Source: Acidobacteriota bacterium (GTDB lineage Bacteria; Acidobacteriota; Blastocatellia; Pyrinomonadales; Pyrinomonadaceae). Taken from it: DNA of 64,000 nucleotides. Numbering within the stretch: position 1 is the first letter of the stretch; each line of letters starts with the position of its first letter. Positions 46,502 to 56,175 of this stretch are shown in pieces. Location: assembly GCA_016713675.1 (NCBI GenBank), contig JADJOS010000001.1:1798001-1862000 (forward strand). Reading direction: 5' to 3'. The position numbers and the translations under genes were made by a program. The notes beneath the pieces are model-generated. The model was given only the letters and a program-made list of their open reading frames with translations. It had not been told where the DNA came from and made no database searches.

Positions 46502-47807
46502 ATGGAGATCAAAGCAATAGGCTGCGAGCCGCTTCAACTCAAGCTGATGCACGTCAAAGACGGGCATACGCTGAAGGTCTATCGCGATCATGGCGGTTAC
46601 AAGGCGCTTGAGAAGGCGCTCAAGATGGCACCGGGCGATGTGATCGACGAGGTCAAAAAGAGTGCTCTTCGCGGACGCGGCGGTGCGGGTTTTCCGACCG
46701 GGATGAAGTGGTCGTTCGTGCCGAAAGATTCGCCGAAAACGAAATATGTTGTCTGCAACGCCGACGAATCAGAGCCCGGAACGTTCAAAGACCGCTACCT
46801 AATGGAACGCGACCCGCACGCCTTGCTCGAAGGTATGATCATCGCCGGTTGGGCGTTGGGATCGACGACCGGTTTTATTTACACACGCGGCGAATACAAA
46901 TATCTGATCGACGTGATGGACGTCGCGATCGCCGAGGCACGCGAAGCCGGCTTGCTTGGCAAAAACATTCTCGGTTCGGGTTTGGATATGGATATCCACA
47001 CCCACACCGGTGCCGGAGCTTACATTTGCGGCGAAGAGACCGCTCTTCTGAGTTCGCTCGAAGGCTCTCGCGGACATCCGCGTCTGAAACCGCCTTTCCT
47101 GCGGTCGAGGGCGTTTATGCCTCGCCGACGGTCGTCAATAATGTCGAAACACTGACCGCCGTGCCGCAGATCATAAATATGGGCGGCGAGGCTTGGCAGA
47201 AACTCGGCACCGAAAAATCGGGCGGCACAAAGCTTTGGTCGATCAGCGGACACGTCAACAAACCGGGCGTTTACGAGCTGCCGATGGGCTATGCCGACAT
47301 GGAAAAGTTCATCATGGAAGACTGCGGCGGGATCCGCGGCGGCAAAAAGCTCAAGGCCTGCATTCCCGGCGGTTCGAGCGTTTACATCATGAATGCAGGG
47401 CAGATCGTGGGCAAAAATGTGCTGATGGATTACGAAGGGCTCGTCGCGGCGGGCTCGTCGGTCGGCTCGGGCGGATTTATCGTGATGGACGAGACCGTCG
47501 ACGTGATCGAATCGACCAAGAATCTCACCGAATTCTACAAACACGAATCCTGCGGATGGTGTACGCCTTGCCGCGAAGGCACGGACTGGCTGGTCAAGAT
47601 ATTTAACCGGATCGCAGATGGCGGCGGAAGGCCTGAGGACGCCCAGTTGATGCTCGATATCTGCGACAACATCGAGGGTAAATCGTTCTGCCCGCTGGCG
47701 ACGCGGCGGCATGGCCGATACAGAGTGCGATCAAACAGTTTCCGGACGATTTTAAAAAATGGCTGGGCGATAAGACCGCATCTAATGGTGTGACAGCCAA
47801 TATTTAA
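46502..47807 (+). CDS. nuoF: NADH-quinone oxidoreductase subunit F (two frameshifts)
   Basis: 51-kDa NADH- and FMN-binding subunit with cluster N3. It contains RGRGGAGFPTGMKWSFVPKD and CNADESEPGTFKDR, FMN/NADH loops with GAGAYICGEETALLSSLEG, the switch of frame near 47100 to VEGVYASPTVVNNVETLTAV, and the cluster motif HESCGWCTPCREGTDWLVKI. After a second indel near 47700 the tail reads IQSAIKQFPDDFKKWL and stops at 47807. 434 residues is normal. Confidence 0.92.
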
Positions 47808-47822
47808 TGAACTTCTCAAAAA

Positions 47823-49188
47823 ATGCGAACACTCGGGACACATGCCATTTTGGCGTGATGCTCTCGCTCGTATTTTTCCGGTTGCATCGCAAACGCCGAC
47901 TCCCTGCCTCAGGGTAACGGCAAAACGCCGGTCATCATCATTCCGGGTCTAACGGGTTCCGGAACTCGTAAATCAAAAGATCGGGCGAGGTCGTATGGTT
48001 CAAGGCCCCGAGATCTAAGGACGATGATCTGCGATTGCCGATCTCGTCAAATTTTGGCCGCAACCGCGACGATCTTGTACCGGGAGACATTCTGCGGAGC
48101 GTAAAGTTTGGGATCTTGCCTCGGTCGATGTTTACGGCAGTTTGGTCGATGCGTTCAAGAATTCCAGGGCTACCACGAGGAATTTTGGGATACGCCGACC
48201 GCCAAAGGCGGCGAAAAATCTATCTACGTTTTTCCGTACGATTGGCGGCTCGACAATGTCGAGAACGCAAGGCTCTTGATACGGAAGATCGTCGATCTAA
48301 AGGCAAAGATCAAGCAGCCCGAACTTGAAATTTAATGTTATCGGCCATTCGATGGGCGGCATCATAGCCCGCTATGCGGCGATGTACGGTGACGCCGATC
48401 TTCCTACCGGGAACCAAAAAAGCAGTTCCGACATGGGCCGGTGCGAAGCATTTCAACCGTGTTGTGTTGATGGGCACGCCGAGCGAGGGTTCGGCAATAT
48501 CGCTATGGGCGTTGATAAGCGGTTCGTCGATTGGCGGACTCAACATCAACCTGCCGTTCGTCAGAATCTCTCGAGATTATGACGTTTTTACCATCCCGTC
48601 GAGCTACCAGCTTTTGCCGGCTCCGGGCACATTCCAGGCTGTCGACGAAAATCTCGAACCGCTCAATATCGATCTTTACGATCCGAAGGTCTGGACGAAA
48701 TACGGATGGAATGCGATCGACGACAAGGGCGTTCCCACCCAGTTCAATGGGCCGAACGGCGGAGTGCAACTGCATTTTTACAGGCATGCTAAAACGGGCG
48801 AAACATTTGCACGAAGCCCTATCGGCGGGCACTGCGAATGGAGCACTAAAATTCGAGATCCTCGGTGCGGACTGCACGCCGACGCTCGACACGGTTTTGG
48901 TATACCGTGATCCCAAGTCGGCAAAATGGAAAACGCTCTTCAAGCCGACGGATTTACTAAGAATGGCGGCGAAAAGGTGACTTCGGACGAATTAAAGACC
49001 GTAATGTTGTCGCCGGGCGACGGTAGTCGTGACGACCAGATCGCTCGAGTCCGACACGCAGTCGAAAGATCGCAAAAGTGCCGTCGATATTGAATCCGGA
49101 AGCGAAGAAATTCATTTGCGAAGAGCACAATAAGCTCGGAGCCAACACCGATGTGCAGACTTATCTCATCGGGCTTTTTAATGACTAA
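47823..49188 (+). CDS. Secreted LCAT-like lipase/acyltransferase inside the nuo operon (frameshifted)
   Basis: About 450 residues. A signal-peptide-like start (MRTLGTHAILA, then LSLVFF and GCIANADSLPQ after an indel) is followed by GKTPVIIIPGLTGS, SKDDDLRLPISSNFGRNRDD, EKSIYVFPYDWRLDN and the nucleophile elbow KFNVIGHSMGGIIARYAA, all typical of lecithin:cholesterol acyltransferase-like alpha/beta hydrolases. It continues HFNRVVLMGTPSEGSAISLW, SSYQLLPAPGTFQAVDENLE and GANTDVQTYLIGLFND to the stop at 49188. At least five indels. The position between nuoF and nuoG is unusual and does not suggest a role in complex I. Confidence 0.78.
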
Positions 49189-49226
49189 GTAAAGGCCGCA
49201 ATAACGCCGATGGTAAGGAGTCGAAA

Positions 49227-49367
49227 ATGGGAAAAGGTGATAAACGATCAAGACGAGGCAAGATATTTGCCGGCAGCTTTGGCAAGTCGCGACCGAAACG
49301 AAAAGGGAAATCGGTAAAACCGGCCGAAGAAAAGCCAGCGAAAACGGCGAAAAAGCAAAAAGGTTGA
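49227..49367 (+). CDS. Small ribosomal subunit protein bTHX
   Basis: A 46-residue, very basic protein (start MGKGDKRSRRGKIFAGSFGK, then SRPKRKGKSV). The MGKGDxRxxRGKI opening and the GxSRPK stretch match bTHX (Thx), the small peptide bound in the head of the 30S subunit in Thermus and other bacteria. An AAGGAG ribosome site lies 6 bases upstream. The C-terminal half is Lys/Ala/Glu-rich, longer than in Thermus. Its place between the lipase and nuoG is unexpected. Confidence 0.8.
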   Translation: MGKGDKRSRRGKIFAGSFGKSRPKRKGKSVKPAEEKPAKTAKKQKG

Positions 49368-49477
49368 ATTTGACAAAAAACGCCGCTAGGTCAGCGCTGT
49401 CCCGGCGGCGGGGCGGGCCCGGGGGCGCATGGGCCGAGGGCGACAAAAGCGACCGAGCGATATACGCGAAAGAATTA

Positions 49478-51740
49478 ATGTCAGAACAGATAAAAGTAAC
49501 AATTAACGAGCAGGAATTTGACGTCGACGCCGGTGCTCGGCTGATCGACGTTTGCCGCGACAAGGGGTTTGGGATTCCTTCGTTTTGCTATTACCAGGAC
49601 CTTGAGGTCCAGGCCTCGTGCCAGATGTGCCTGGTTCGCATCGACAAAATGCCGAAGCTGCAGACCTCGTGCACGATCAAATGTACCGACGGCATGGTCG
49701 TCACCACCGAGTCCGAAGAGGTCGAAAAGGCCCAGCGTGCGATGGGCGAATTCTTGCTGACCAATCATCCGCTCGATTGCCCGGTTTGCGACCGCGGCGG
49801 CGAATGCGAACTGCAGGAAGTCATCTTCGACTGGGGCGATGTCGAAGAGCGTTTTACGAGAAAAAGAACCGCGAACCCGAAAAATATCTTTCGCCGATCG
49901 TCGCCAACGACCCGCAGCGATGCATCCTTTGCAAACGCTGCACGCGAGTCTGTGACGAGTGGATGGGCGAGGACGCCATCGAGGCCGGCAATCGCGGCGT
50001 CAATACTGTAATTGGCACGTATGGCGGCTGGCTAAATTGTTCGCAGTGCGGCAATTGCATCGAGGTTTGCCCGACCGGAACTTTGCTCGACGGTGTTTAT
50101 CGCCACGAAACGCGGCCTTGGGAACTCGAACAGACCGTTACGACTGACGTTTACGGCTCGGACGGAATGCAGCTTTCGATCGGTTCGCGAGCAGGCAAGG
50201 TTCACCGCGTCGTCGCCCGCGACCGTTATGTGAACGGTCTGAACGGCGAATTTCTCGATGTCAAGGCACGATTTGCCCACGAATTCGTCAACCACGACGA
50301 CCGCATCAAAAACGCCGATGATCCGCTATTCGAAAGGCGGAAAGCTAATTCCGGCGACTTGGGACGCGGCGATCAAATTTGCGGCTGACAAGTTAAAGGA
50401 GCACGGCAAGAACGTCGGCGTTATCGCCAGCCCGAGGCTGACGAACGAAGCGATCTTCACGCTCAACCGTTTTGCGAACGAAGCGGCCGGCAGCGGCAAT
50501 ATCGCGGTCTCGGACGTTCCGATCTCGCTCCGGTATTTGATAATCTGAGCGTCCCGCTCTGCACGCACAAAGAAATTCGGTTTGCCAAAACGATCGTCCT
50601 GATCGGCGGCGAGCCCGAAGAGGAACAGACCTACACGGCGAAACAGATACGACAGGCCGTGCGAAACGGCGGTGCGAAGTTCATCTGCGTCAACGACACT
50701 CCGATCAATCTTTCGCGGCGTGCGACTCAGTTTGTTCATGCAAACGCAGGCTCAGTCGATGCTTTTGCATTGGCTCTTGCGGATGGCGGAAGCAGGTCAA
50801 ACGGCGCCGGCAAACTGGGCATCGACGCGACGAGATCGAGCCGGCCGGAAAGACGATCAACGAACCGACGGGCGAATGATCATTATGTTCGGCGGCGAAC
50901 TTTCGGCTGAGGCTCAGGCCGCGATCGCGGCCTCGGCGGCAGGACTTGCGGCGGACGATCGCCGCGTGACGCTTGCATCCGCTGCCGAGATATAACAACT
51001 CGGTCGGTGCAAACGACATGACGCCGGGACGCAAATCGGTCGACGAGGTCGTTAAAAGCTCAAAAGCATTGCTTATCGGCGGCAGTTTGCAGGACGCGAG
51101 CGTTCTGGCGGCAAGGACTTTGTTGTCGTTCAGGAACTATTCCAGACCGAGACGACCGATCACGCAGATGTGGTCTTTCCGGCGGCGAGTTTTGCTGAGG
51201 TTGACGGTACGTTTACGAACAATGCGGGCAATGTGCAGCGTGTTCGCAAGGCGATCGAGCCGGTTCATCAGTCGAAACCAGATTGGATGATCACGGCAAT
51301 GATCGCCCGCGAAATGGGCGCTGAAATCGCACCTGATTGGTCAGCATCGGCGGTTTTCCGAAACCTCGCGATGCGATGCCGGCGTACGAAGGCCTGCGTT
51401 ATCCGGCATTGAAAGACGAATCGGAACCGGTTCAGGCGAAATACGCGACCTCAGGCGGCGATGTTTCGGCTCAGATCAGGCCTTGAAAGGCAAGGTCGAG
51501 GCGATGGGCGATGCGGCGGAAAAAAATCACAGACGTCCGAAGTTCGGGCATAAATTGCATCGTTTGACAACGATGACGAGCAAGACGCAGCAGTTTCACC
51601 TGCTCGCAACGGCAATCCGAAGCCGGCAAATCTGCTGGTTTCGCCGCTTGGCTCAGTTTGGTCTTGACGGAATGCCGCGTGAAGATAGTGTGGCGGCCGC
51701 GTTGGAGCGTCGGACCGGAGCGCTCCGGCCAAATAGATAG
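49478..51740 (+). CDS. nuoG: NADH-quinone oxidoreductase subunit G (frameshifted)
   Basis: 75-kDa iron-sulfur subunit. I start at MSEQIKVTINEQEF (49478), since the open frame upstream has no similarity. The [2Fe-2S] ligands are in PSFCYYQDLEVQASCQMCLV and LQTSC, the His-type cluster in TNHPLDCPVCDRGGECELQ, and further clusters in RCILCKRCTRVCDEW and LNCSQCGNCIEVCPTG. The molybdopterin-fold half runs in changing frames (IPATWDAAIKFAADKLKEHG, FAKTIVLIGGEPEEEQTYTA, DVVFPAASFAEVDGTFTNNA) to LAQFGLDGMPREDSVA and the stop at 51740. Seven or more indels. Confidence 0.9.
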
Positions 51741-51745
51741 TTTTT

Positions 51746-52904
51746 ATGGAAGAGGTTCTAAAAACGGCATTTCCTTTCATCGTTATCACCGTTGGGATCC
51801 TGATCGGATTCCAGATGGTGTTGATGATCGTTGCCTATACTGTGCTTGCCGAACGAAAGGTCCTGGGCTGGATCCAGGGCCGCATCGGGCCCAATCGTGT
51901 CGGCCCGTGGGGCGTTTTGCAGCCGTTCGCCGATCTGCTCAAATTTATCTTTAAGGAAGACCTCGTTCCGGATAAATCGACGAAATTCGTCTATTTTCTC
52001 GCACCGTTGGTCGCATTGACATGTGCGTTGATGCCGATCGTTGTGTATCCGTTCGGGCCGAGGATCAAGGATCCGCTGACATGGGTCTCGCCTTATCTGA
52101 TCTCTGCAGTCAGTTGGATACCGGCTGTCGGCAGTTCGCTGGTCGATGCGATAAATTGGCTCGTGCCACAGGCGATGAATATGCCGCTCACGATCGCCCG
52201 GATCGACGTAGGTGTTCTGTTTGTACTCGGGATCACGTCAGTCGGCGTTTACGGTATCGCCCTCGCGGGTTGGTCTTCGAACAGCAAATACAGCCTGATG
52301 GGCGGCCTTCGTTCGTCGGCCCAGATGATCTCGTACGAACTCGCAATGGGAGCCTCGGTCATCGGTGTCGTGATGCTGGCCGGATCGCTGGACCTCAACG
52401 GCATCATCAACGGGCAGATCAATTCGCCGTTCAAATGGTACATCATTCCGCAGATCATCGGATTTTTTGTATTCCTGATCGCAGCATTTGCCGAGACCAA
52501 CCGAGTGCCGTTCGATCTGCCTGAGGCAGAAACAGAGCTCGTAGCGGGATTTCATACTGAATATTCGGCACTCAAATTTGCACTGTTCTTCATGGCTGAA
52601 TACGTGAATATGTTCACGGTCTCGATGATGTGTACGGTGCTGTTCCTGGGCGGTTGGTACATTCCGGGCCTCGGCTGGCTGCGACGCAAGACTCGAAGCT
52701 TGGCTCGGTTGGGAACGGTGCTACGCCCTCATCAGCCACTTCGGATTTATCGGCAAGATCTGTGCATTTTTGTTCCTATACATCTGGATCCGCGGAACGT
52801 TGCCGAGTTTTCGTTTTGACCAGCTGATGAATTTCGGCTGGAAGTTTCTACTGCCCGTCGCGATCGCAAATGTGATCCTGACGATCGTGGTGGTGTTTTT
52901 TTGA
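51746..52904 (+). CDS. nuoH: NADH-quinone oxidoreductase subunit H (one frameshift)
   Basis: Membrane subunit next to the quinone cavity, eight helices. It includes LAERKVLGWIQGRIGPNRVG, FLKFIFKED-like LLKFIFKEDLVPDKSTK, AGWSSNSKYSLMGGLRSSAQ, ISYELAMG, and AAFAETNRVPFDLPEAETEL with the conserved Glu loop, followed by GFHTEYSALKFALFFMAEY. After an indel near 52690 the tail continues HFGFIGKICAFLFLYIWIRG and ends IVVVFF at 52904. The gene that usually follows, nuoI, is absent. Confidence 0.93.
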
Positions 52905-52914
52905 ATCGTTGGTA

Positions 52915-52997
52915 TTAACGCAGATCGCAGATGGACGCAGGGTAAGCATCCGTTGCTTTTCGAAGTTTTCTCTGTGTCCTCTGGCCTCTGCGTTGAA
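52915..52997. repeat. Intergenic inverted repeat (REP-like) between nuoH and nuoJ
   Basis: TTAACGCAGATCGCAG at the left and CCTCTGCGTTGAA at the right pair imperfectly, with an internal GGACGCAGGG/TCTGTGTCCT pairing. It resembles the element at 33690-33772 (both have TTAAC and GCAGA-GACGCAG modules). It occupies the site where nuoI would be expected. Confidence 0.55.
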
Positions 52998-53007
52998 AAA
53001 GGTTCTT

Positions 53008-53565
53008 ATGGTTGGAACTGTTTTATTTTTCTTATTTGCCGGCCTTGCGATCGCTAGTGCGATCTCGATGGTCTATCACAAAAATCCGCTTTACAGCGCG
53101 ATCTCGTTGGTTGGCGTGTTTATTTCGCTGTCGTGTATTTATGTAACGCTTGCCGCGCCGTTTATCGCCGCCGTGCAGATTTTGATTTATGCCGGCGCGA
53201 TTATGGTTTTGGTCGTTTTCGTGATTATGCTTTTGAACCTGGACGACGACAAACCGCTCAACCGTCTGCGATACCTGTACGCACTGGGCGGCGGACTCGG
53301 CGTGCTATTGCTGGCACAGACGTTTTTCATCTTTTACGCTGTAATGCAGGCCCCGAATCACCTGGTCGATCCGAACACGACGGCCGGAAAGACAATGGAC
53401 ATCGGCCATGCGATGTACAGCGAATATCTGCTGCCGGTCGAGATCGTCGGCATATTGCTGATGATGGCGGTGATCGGATCGGTAATTTTGGCAAGGCGTT
53501 TGGCACAGCCGCAGCTCGAACTCGTGGTCGACCGCGAGTCGGAACGACACCACGACGCACAATAG
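53008..53565 (+). CDS. nuoJ: NADH-quinone oxidoreductase subunit J
   Basis: 185 residues, intact. The start at 53008 (MVGTVLFFLFAGLAIASAIS) is chosen because the open frame upstream is the REP-like repeat. Five helices are visible, with KNPLYSAISLVGVFISLSCI and AAVQILIYAGAIMVLVVFVI (the pi-bulge helix region), MLLNLD, then a longer extracytoplasmic loop, VEIVGILLMMAVIGSVILAR and a polar tail. It forms part of the proton-channel membrane arm. Confidence 0.93.
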   Translation: MVGTVLFFLFAGLAIASAISMVYHKNPLYSAISLVGVFISLSCIYVTLAAPFIAAVQILIYAGAIMVLVVFVIMLLNLDDDKPLNRLRYLYALGGGLGVLLLAQTFFIFYAVMQAPNHLVDPNTTAGKTMDIGHAMYSEYLLPVEIVGILLMMAVIGSVILARRLAQPQLELVVDRESERHHDAQ

Positions 53566-53602
53566 TAAGGTTTTTGGATTTGGACTTTGGATTAACTAAG
53601 AA

Positions 53603-53896
53603 ATGGAACCGCGCTTAGCCAGTTATCTGGCGTTATCAGGAATATTGTTCACGATCGGCAGCGTCGGCGTTATTTTCAAACGCAACGCGATCGGGATGTT
53701 CATGTGTATTGAGTTGATGCTCAACGCGGTCAATCTGACGTTTGTCGCGTTCTCGCGATATTACGCCGATACGACCGGGCAGCTTTTTGTATTTATGGTA
53801 ATGGCCGTCGCCGCCGTGGCCGCGGTATCAGTCATCGCGTTCTTCCGCAACAGCCGCTCGGTAGATGTCGATGACGCGAGTTTGATGAAGAATTAA
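53603..53896 (+). CDS. nuoK: NADH-quinone oxidoreductase subunit K
   Basis: 97 residues, intact, three helices. LASYLALSGILFTIGSVGVI and RNAIGMFMCIELMLNAVNLT carry the conserved Glu in helix 2 (CIELMLN), and a second Glu-containing position is replaced as in many family members. DTTGQLFVFMVMAVAAVAAV forms helix 3. It is a mini-antiporter-like subunit homologous to MrpC. Confidence 0.95.
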   Translation: MEPRLASYLALSGILFTIGSVGVIFKRNAIGMFMCIELMLNAVNLTFVAFSRYYADTTGQLFVFMVMAVAAVAAVSVIAFFRNSRSVDVDDASLMKN

Positions 53897-53934
53897 CATG
53901 GTTCCTGTTCGCAGGACCCGAAACGAAGGAGATA

Positions 53935-56098
53935 ATGGTTGAAAATAACCTAAGTCTAATATTTTTGCCCCGCTGGCCGGTGCCATGATCAATTGGCTGA
54001 TCGGCGGGCGGCTGAAGAACGAATTGTTCAGCAGCGTGGTCGGGTGCGGGACGATCGTCGTTTCGATGATCGTGGCGTTTCACATCGCGTTCGGCTTTGG
54101 CGCTGCATGCCGGAGCGTTGTCATCCTGAGGGCAAACCGATCCTCGACCATCTGTGGACCTGGATACAGGTCGGCGGATTTCCGTGCGGATTTTGGGCTC
54201 GGAATGGACCGTCTGACCGGCATTTACGCCTGCTTTATTACGTTCGTCGGGTCTGCTGATCCATATTTTTGCGACCGGTTATATGAAGGGCGACAAAGGA
54301 TTTTACCGCTTTTTCGCTTATCTCAACCTGTTCATGTTCTCGATGCTGACGCTCGTTTGGCAGATAATTTTCTGCTGATGTTTGTCGGATGGGAAGGCGT
54401 CGGCCTTTGCTCATACCTGCTCATTGGCTTTTACTCAAGAAAGACGAAGCCCGAAAGGCGGCGAAAAAAGCGTTCGTCATGAACCGGATCGGCGACTGGG
54501 GCGTGCTGATGGGAGTTTTCCTGATCTTCACGATGACCGGTTCGATCTCGTTCTTTGACAAGGTGGTTGACGGCGAACAGGTTAAGAGCGTCTTCACGTT
54601 CGTCGTGAAAATATGTCGGCCGATCCGTTCACATGGGGAGCGATCTTCGCCGGCGGACTGACCTCGGTCGGCGTGCTGCTGTTTATCGGTGCGACCGGCA
54701 AATCAGCACAAATACCGCTGCTCACTTGGCTGCCGGACGCGATGGCCGGCCCGACGCCGGTTTCGGCACTTATCCACGCGGCGACGATGGTCACGGCCGG
54801 TGTTTATCTGGTCGTCCGTTCCAACGCGATCTATCAAATGTCCCCGACCGCGATGTGGATCGTTGCGATAATCGGTGCGGCGACCGCGATATTTGCGGCC
54901 ACGATCGCGATCGCGCAGAACGATATTAAGAAGGTGCTCGCCTATTCGACCGTTTCGCAGCTTGGATACATGTTCCTCGCGTGCGGCGTCGGAGCGTTTA
55001 TCGCGGCGATCTTTCACGTGATGACGCACGCGTTCTTCAAAGCTCTGCTTTGTTTCTCGGATCCGGTTCGGTCATTCACGGGATGCACCACGAGCAGGAC
55101 ATGCGAAAGATGGGCAACCTGAAAAAGCACATGCCTATTACGTTCATCACGATGGCGATGGGCTGGCTGGCGATCTGCGGAATTCCGATCTGGGCAGGCT
55201 TTTTCTCGAAGGACGAGATCCTTTATAAGACATTTGCGGCCGATAGGTATTTCCCGGCGGGTGTATTCCCGGGCGAAGAGATCCCTGTGGGGCATCGCGC
55301 GATTCACGGCGGTCCTGACCGCGGTCTATATGACCCGAATGATGGTCATGACATTCTGGGGCAAAGAGCGTTTTCACGACGTTCTGCCGGAAGAAGCTCA
55401 CGACCATGCCGCCGCCATCCACGACGATGGCACGATGACGCCCACGATGATCACGATGACGACGACGAGCATCACCATGCCCTGCCCGCCGGTTTCAAGC
55501 CGCACGAATCGCCGTGGGTGATGACCGTGCCGCTGATCATACTGGCGTTCCTGTCGACGGTCGGAGGTTTGGTCGGCGTGCCGTACGCGATGAGTTCGCT
55601 GGTCGGTATCAAGGAAGCGAACGCGTTCGAACATGTGCTCGAACCGGTCGTCGCCGAAAACAAAATGGAAACGGCGATCGCCGCAAAGGAAAATGCAAAG
55701 GCCCACGAGCCTGCGGTGGGCAAAAGAAAGGACTGCTCGCCGGGCTTTCGGTCGTGATGGCGGTCATTGGTATCGCGATCGGCTGGTTTGCGTTCCGCAG
55801 CAACCCGCTTCGCAAGATGCCGAAGATACTCGAACAAAAATGGCGGCTCGACGAACTTTACAACGGCTATATTGTCGATCCGATCACGAAATTGTCCCGC
55901 GAGGGATTGTGGAAAGGGTTTGACCTCGGCTTTATTGATGGCATCGTCAACGGGATCGGCGGTTTTGTAATGGAAGCCGGTAACGTCGTACGTGGTCTTC
56001 AGGTCGGCTACGTCCGCAGCTATGCGGCCGTTATCGTCGTCGGAGCGTTGATCGTCGTTGGGTATTTTATCTATTACGGTTTGAAATTGGTTAGTTAA
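53935..56098 (+). CDS. nuoL: NADH-quinone oxidoreductase subunit L with His/Asp-rich loop (frameshifted)
   Basis: Distal antiporter-like subunit with the long lateral helix. It starts MVENNLSLI at 53935. Conserved parts are GAMINWLIGGRLKNELFSSV, FLLMFVGWEGVGLCSYLLIG, FVMNRIGDWGVLMGVFLIFT, LLTWLPDAMAGPTPVSALIH, AATMVTAGVYLVVRSNAIYQ, NDIKKVLAYSTVSQLGYMFL and IWAGFFSKDEILYKTFA. Around 55398-55490 one frame reads a loop very rich in His and Asp (DDAHDDHDDDDEHHHA) before ESPWVMTVPLIILAFL. The C-terminal segment GYIVDPITKLSREGLWKGFD and the last helix end at 56098. About eight indels. Confidence 0.9.
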
Positions 56099-56101
56099 AA
56101 G

Positions 56102-56168
56102 GTTCAGAGTGCAAGCTTTAGCTTGTCTCGACGCTACGACAAAACAAGCTAGTGCTTGCACTCTGAAC
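56102..56168. repeat. Intergenic REP-like hairpin between nuoL and nuoM
   Basis: GTTCAGAGTGCAAGC/GCTTGCACTCTGAAC (15 bp perfect) continues inward, after a 2-base mismatch on each side, as TAGCTTGT/ACAAGCTA, enclosing 17 bases. It fills the gap between nuoL and nuoM exactly. Confidence 0.75.
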
Positions 56169-56175
56169 ATTAGAT

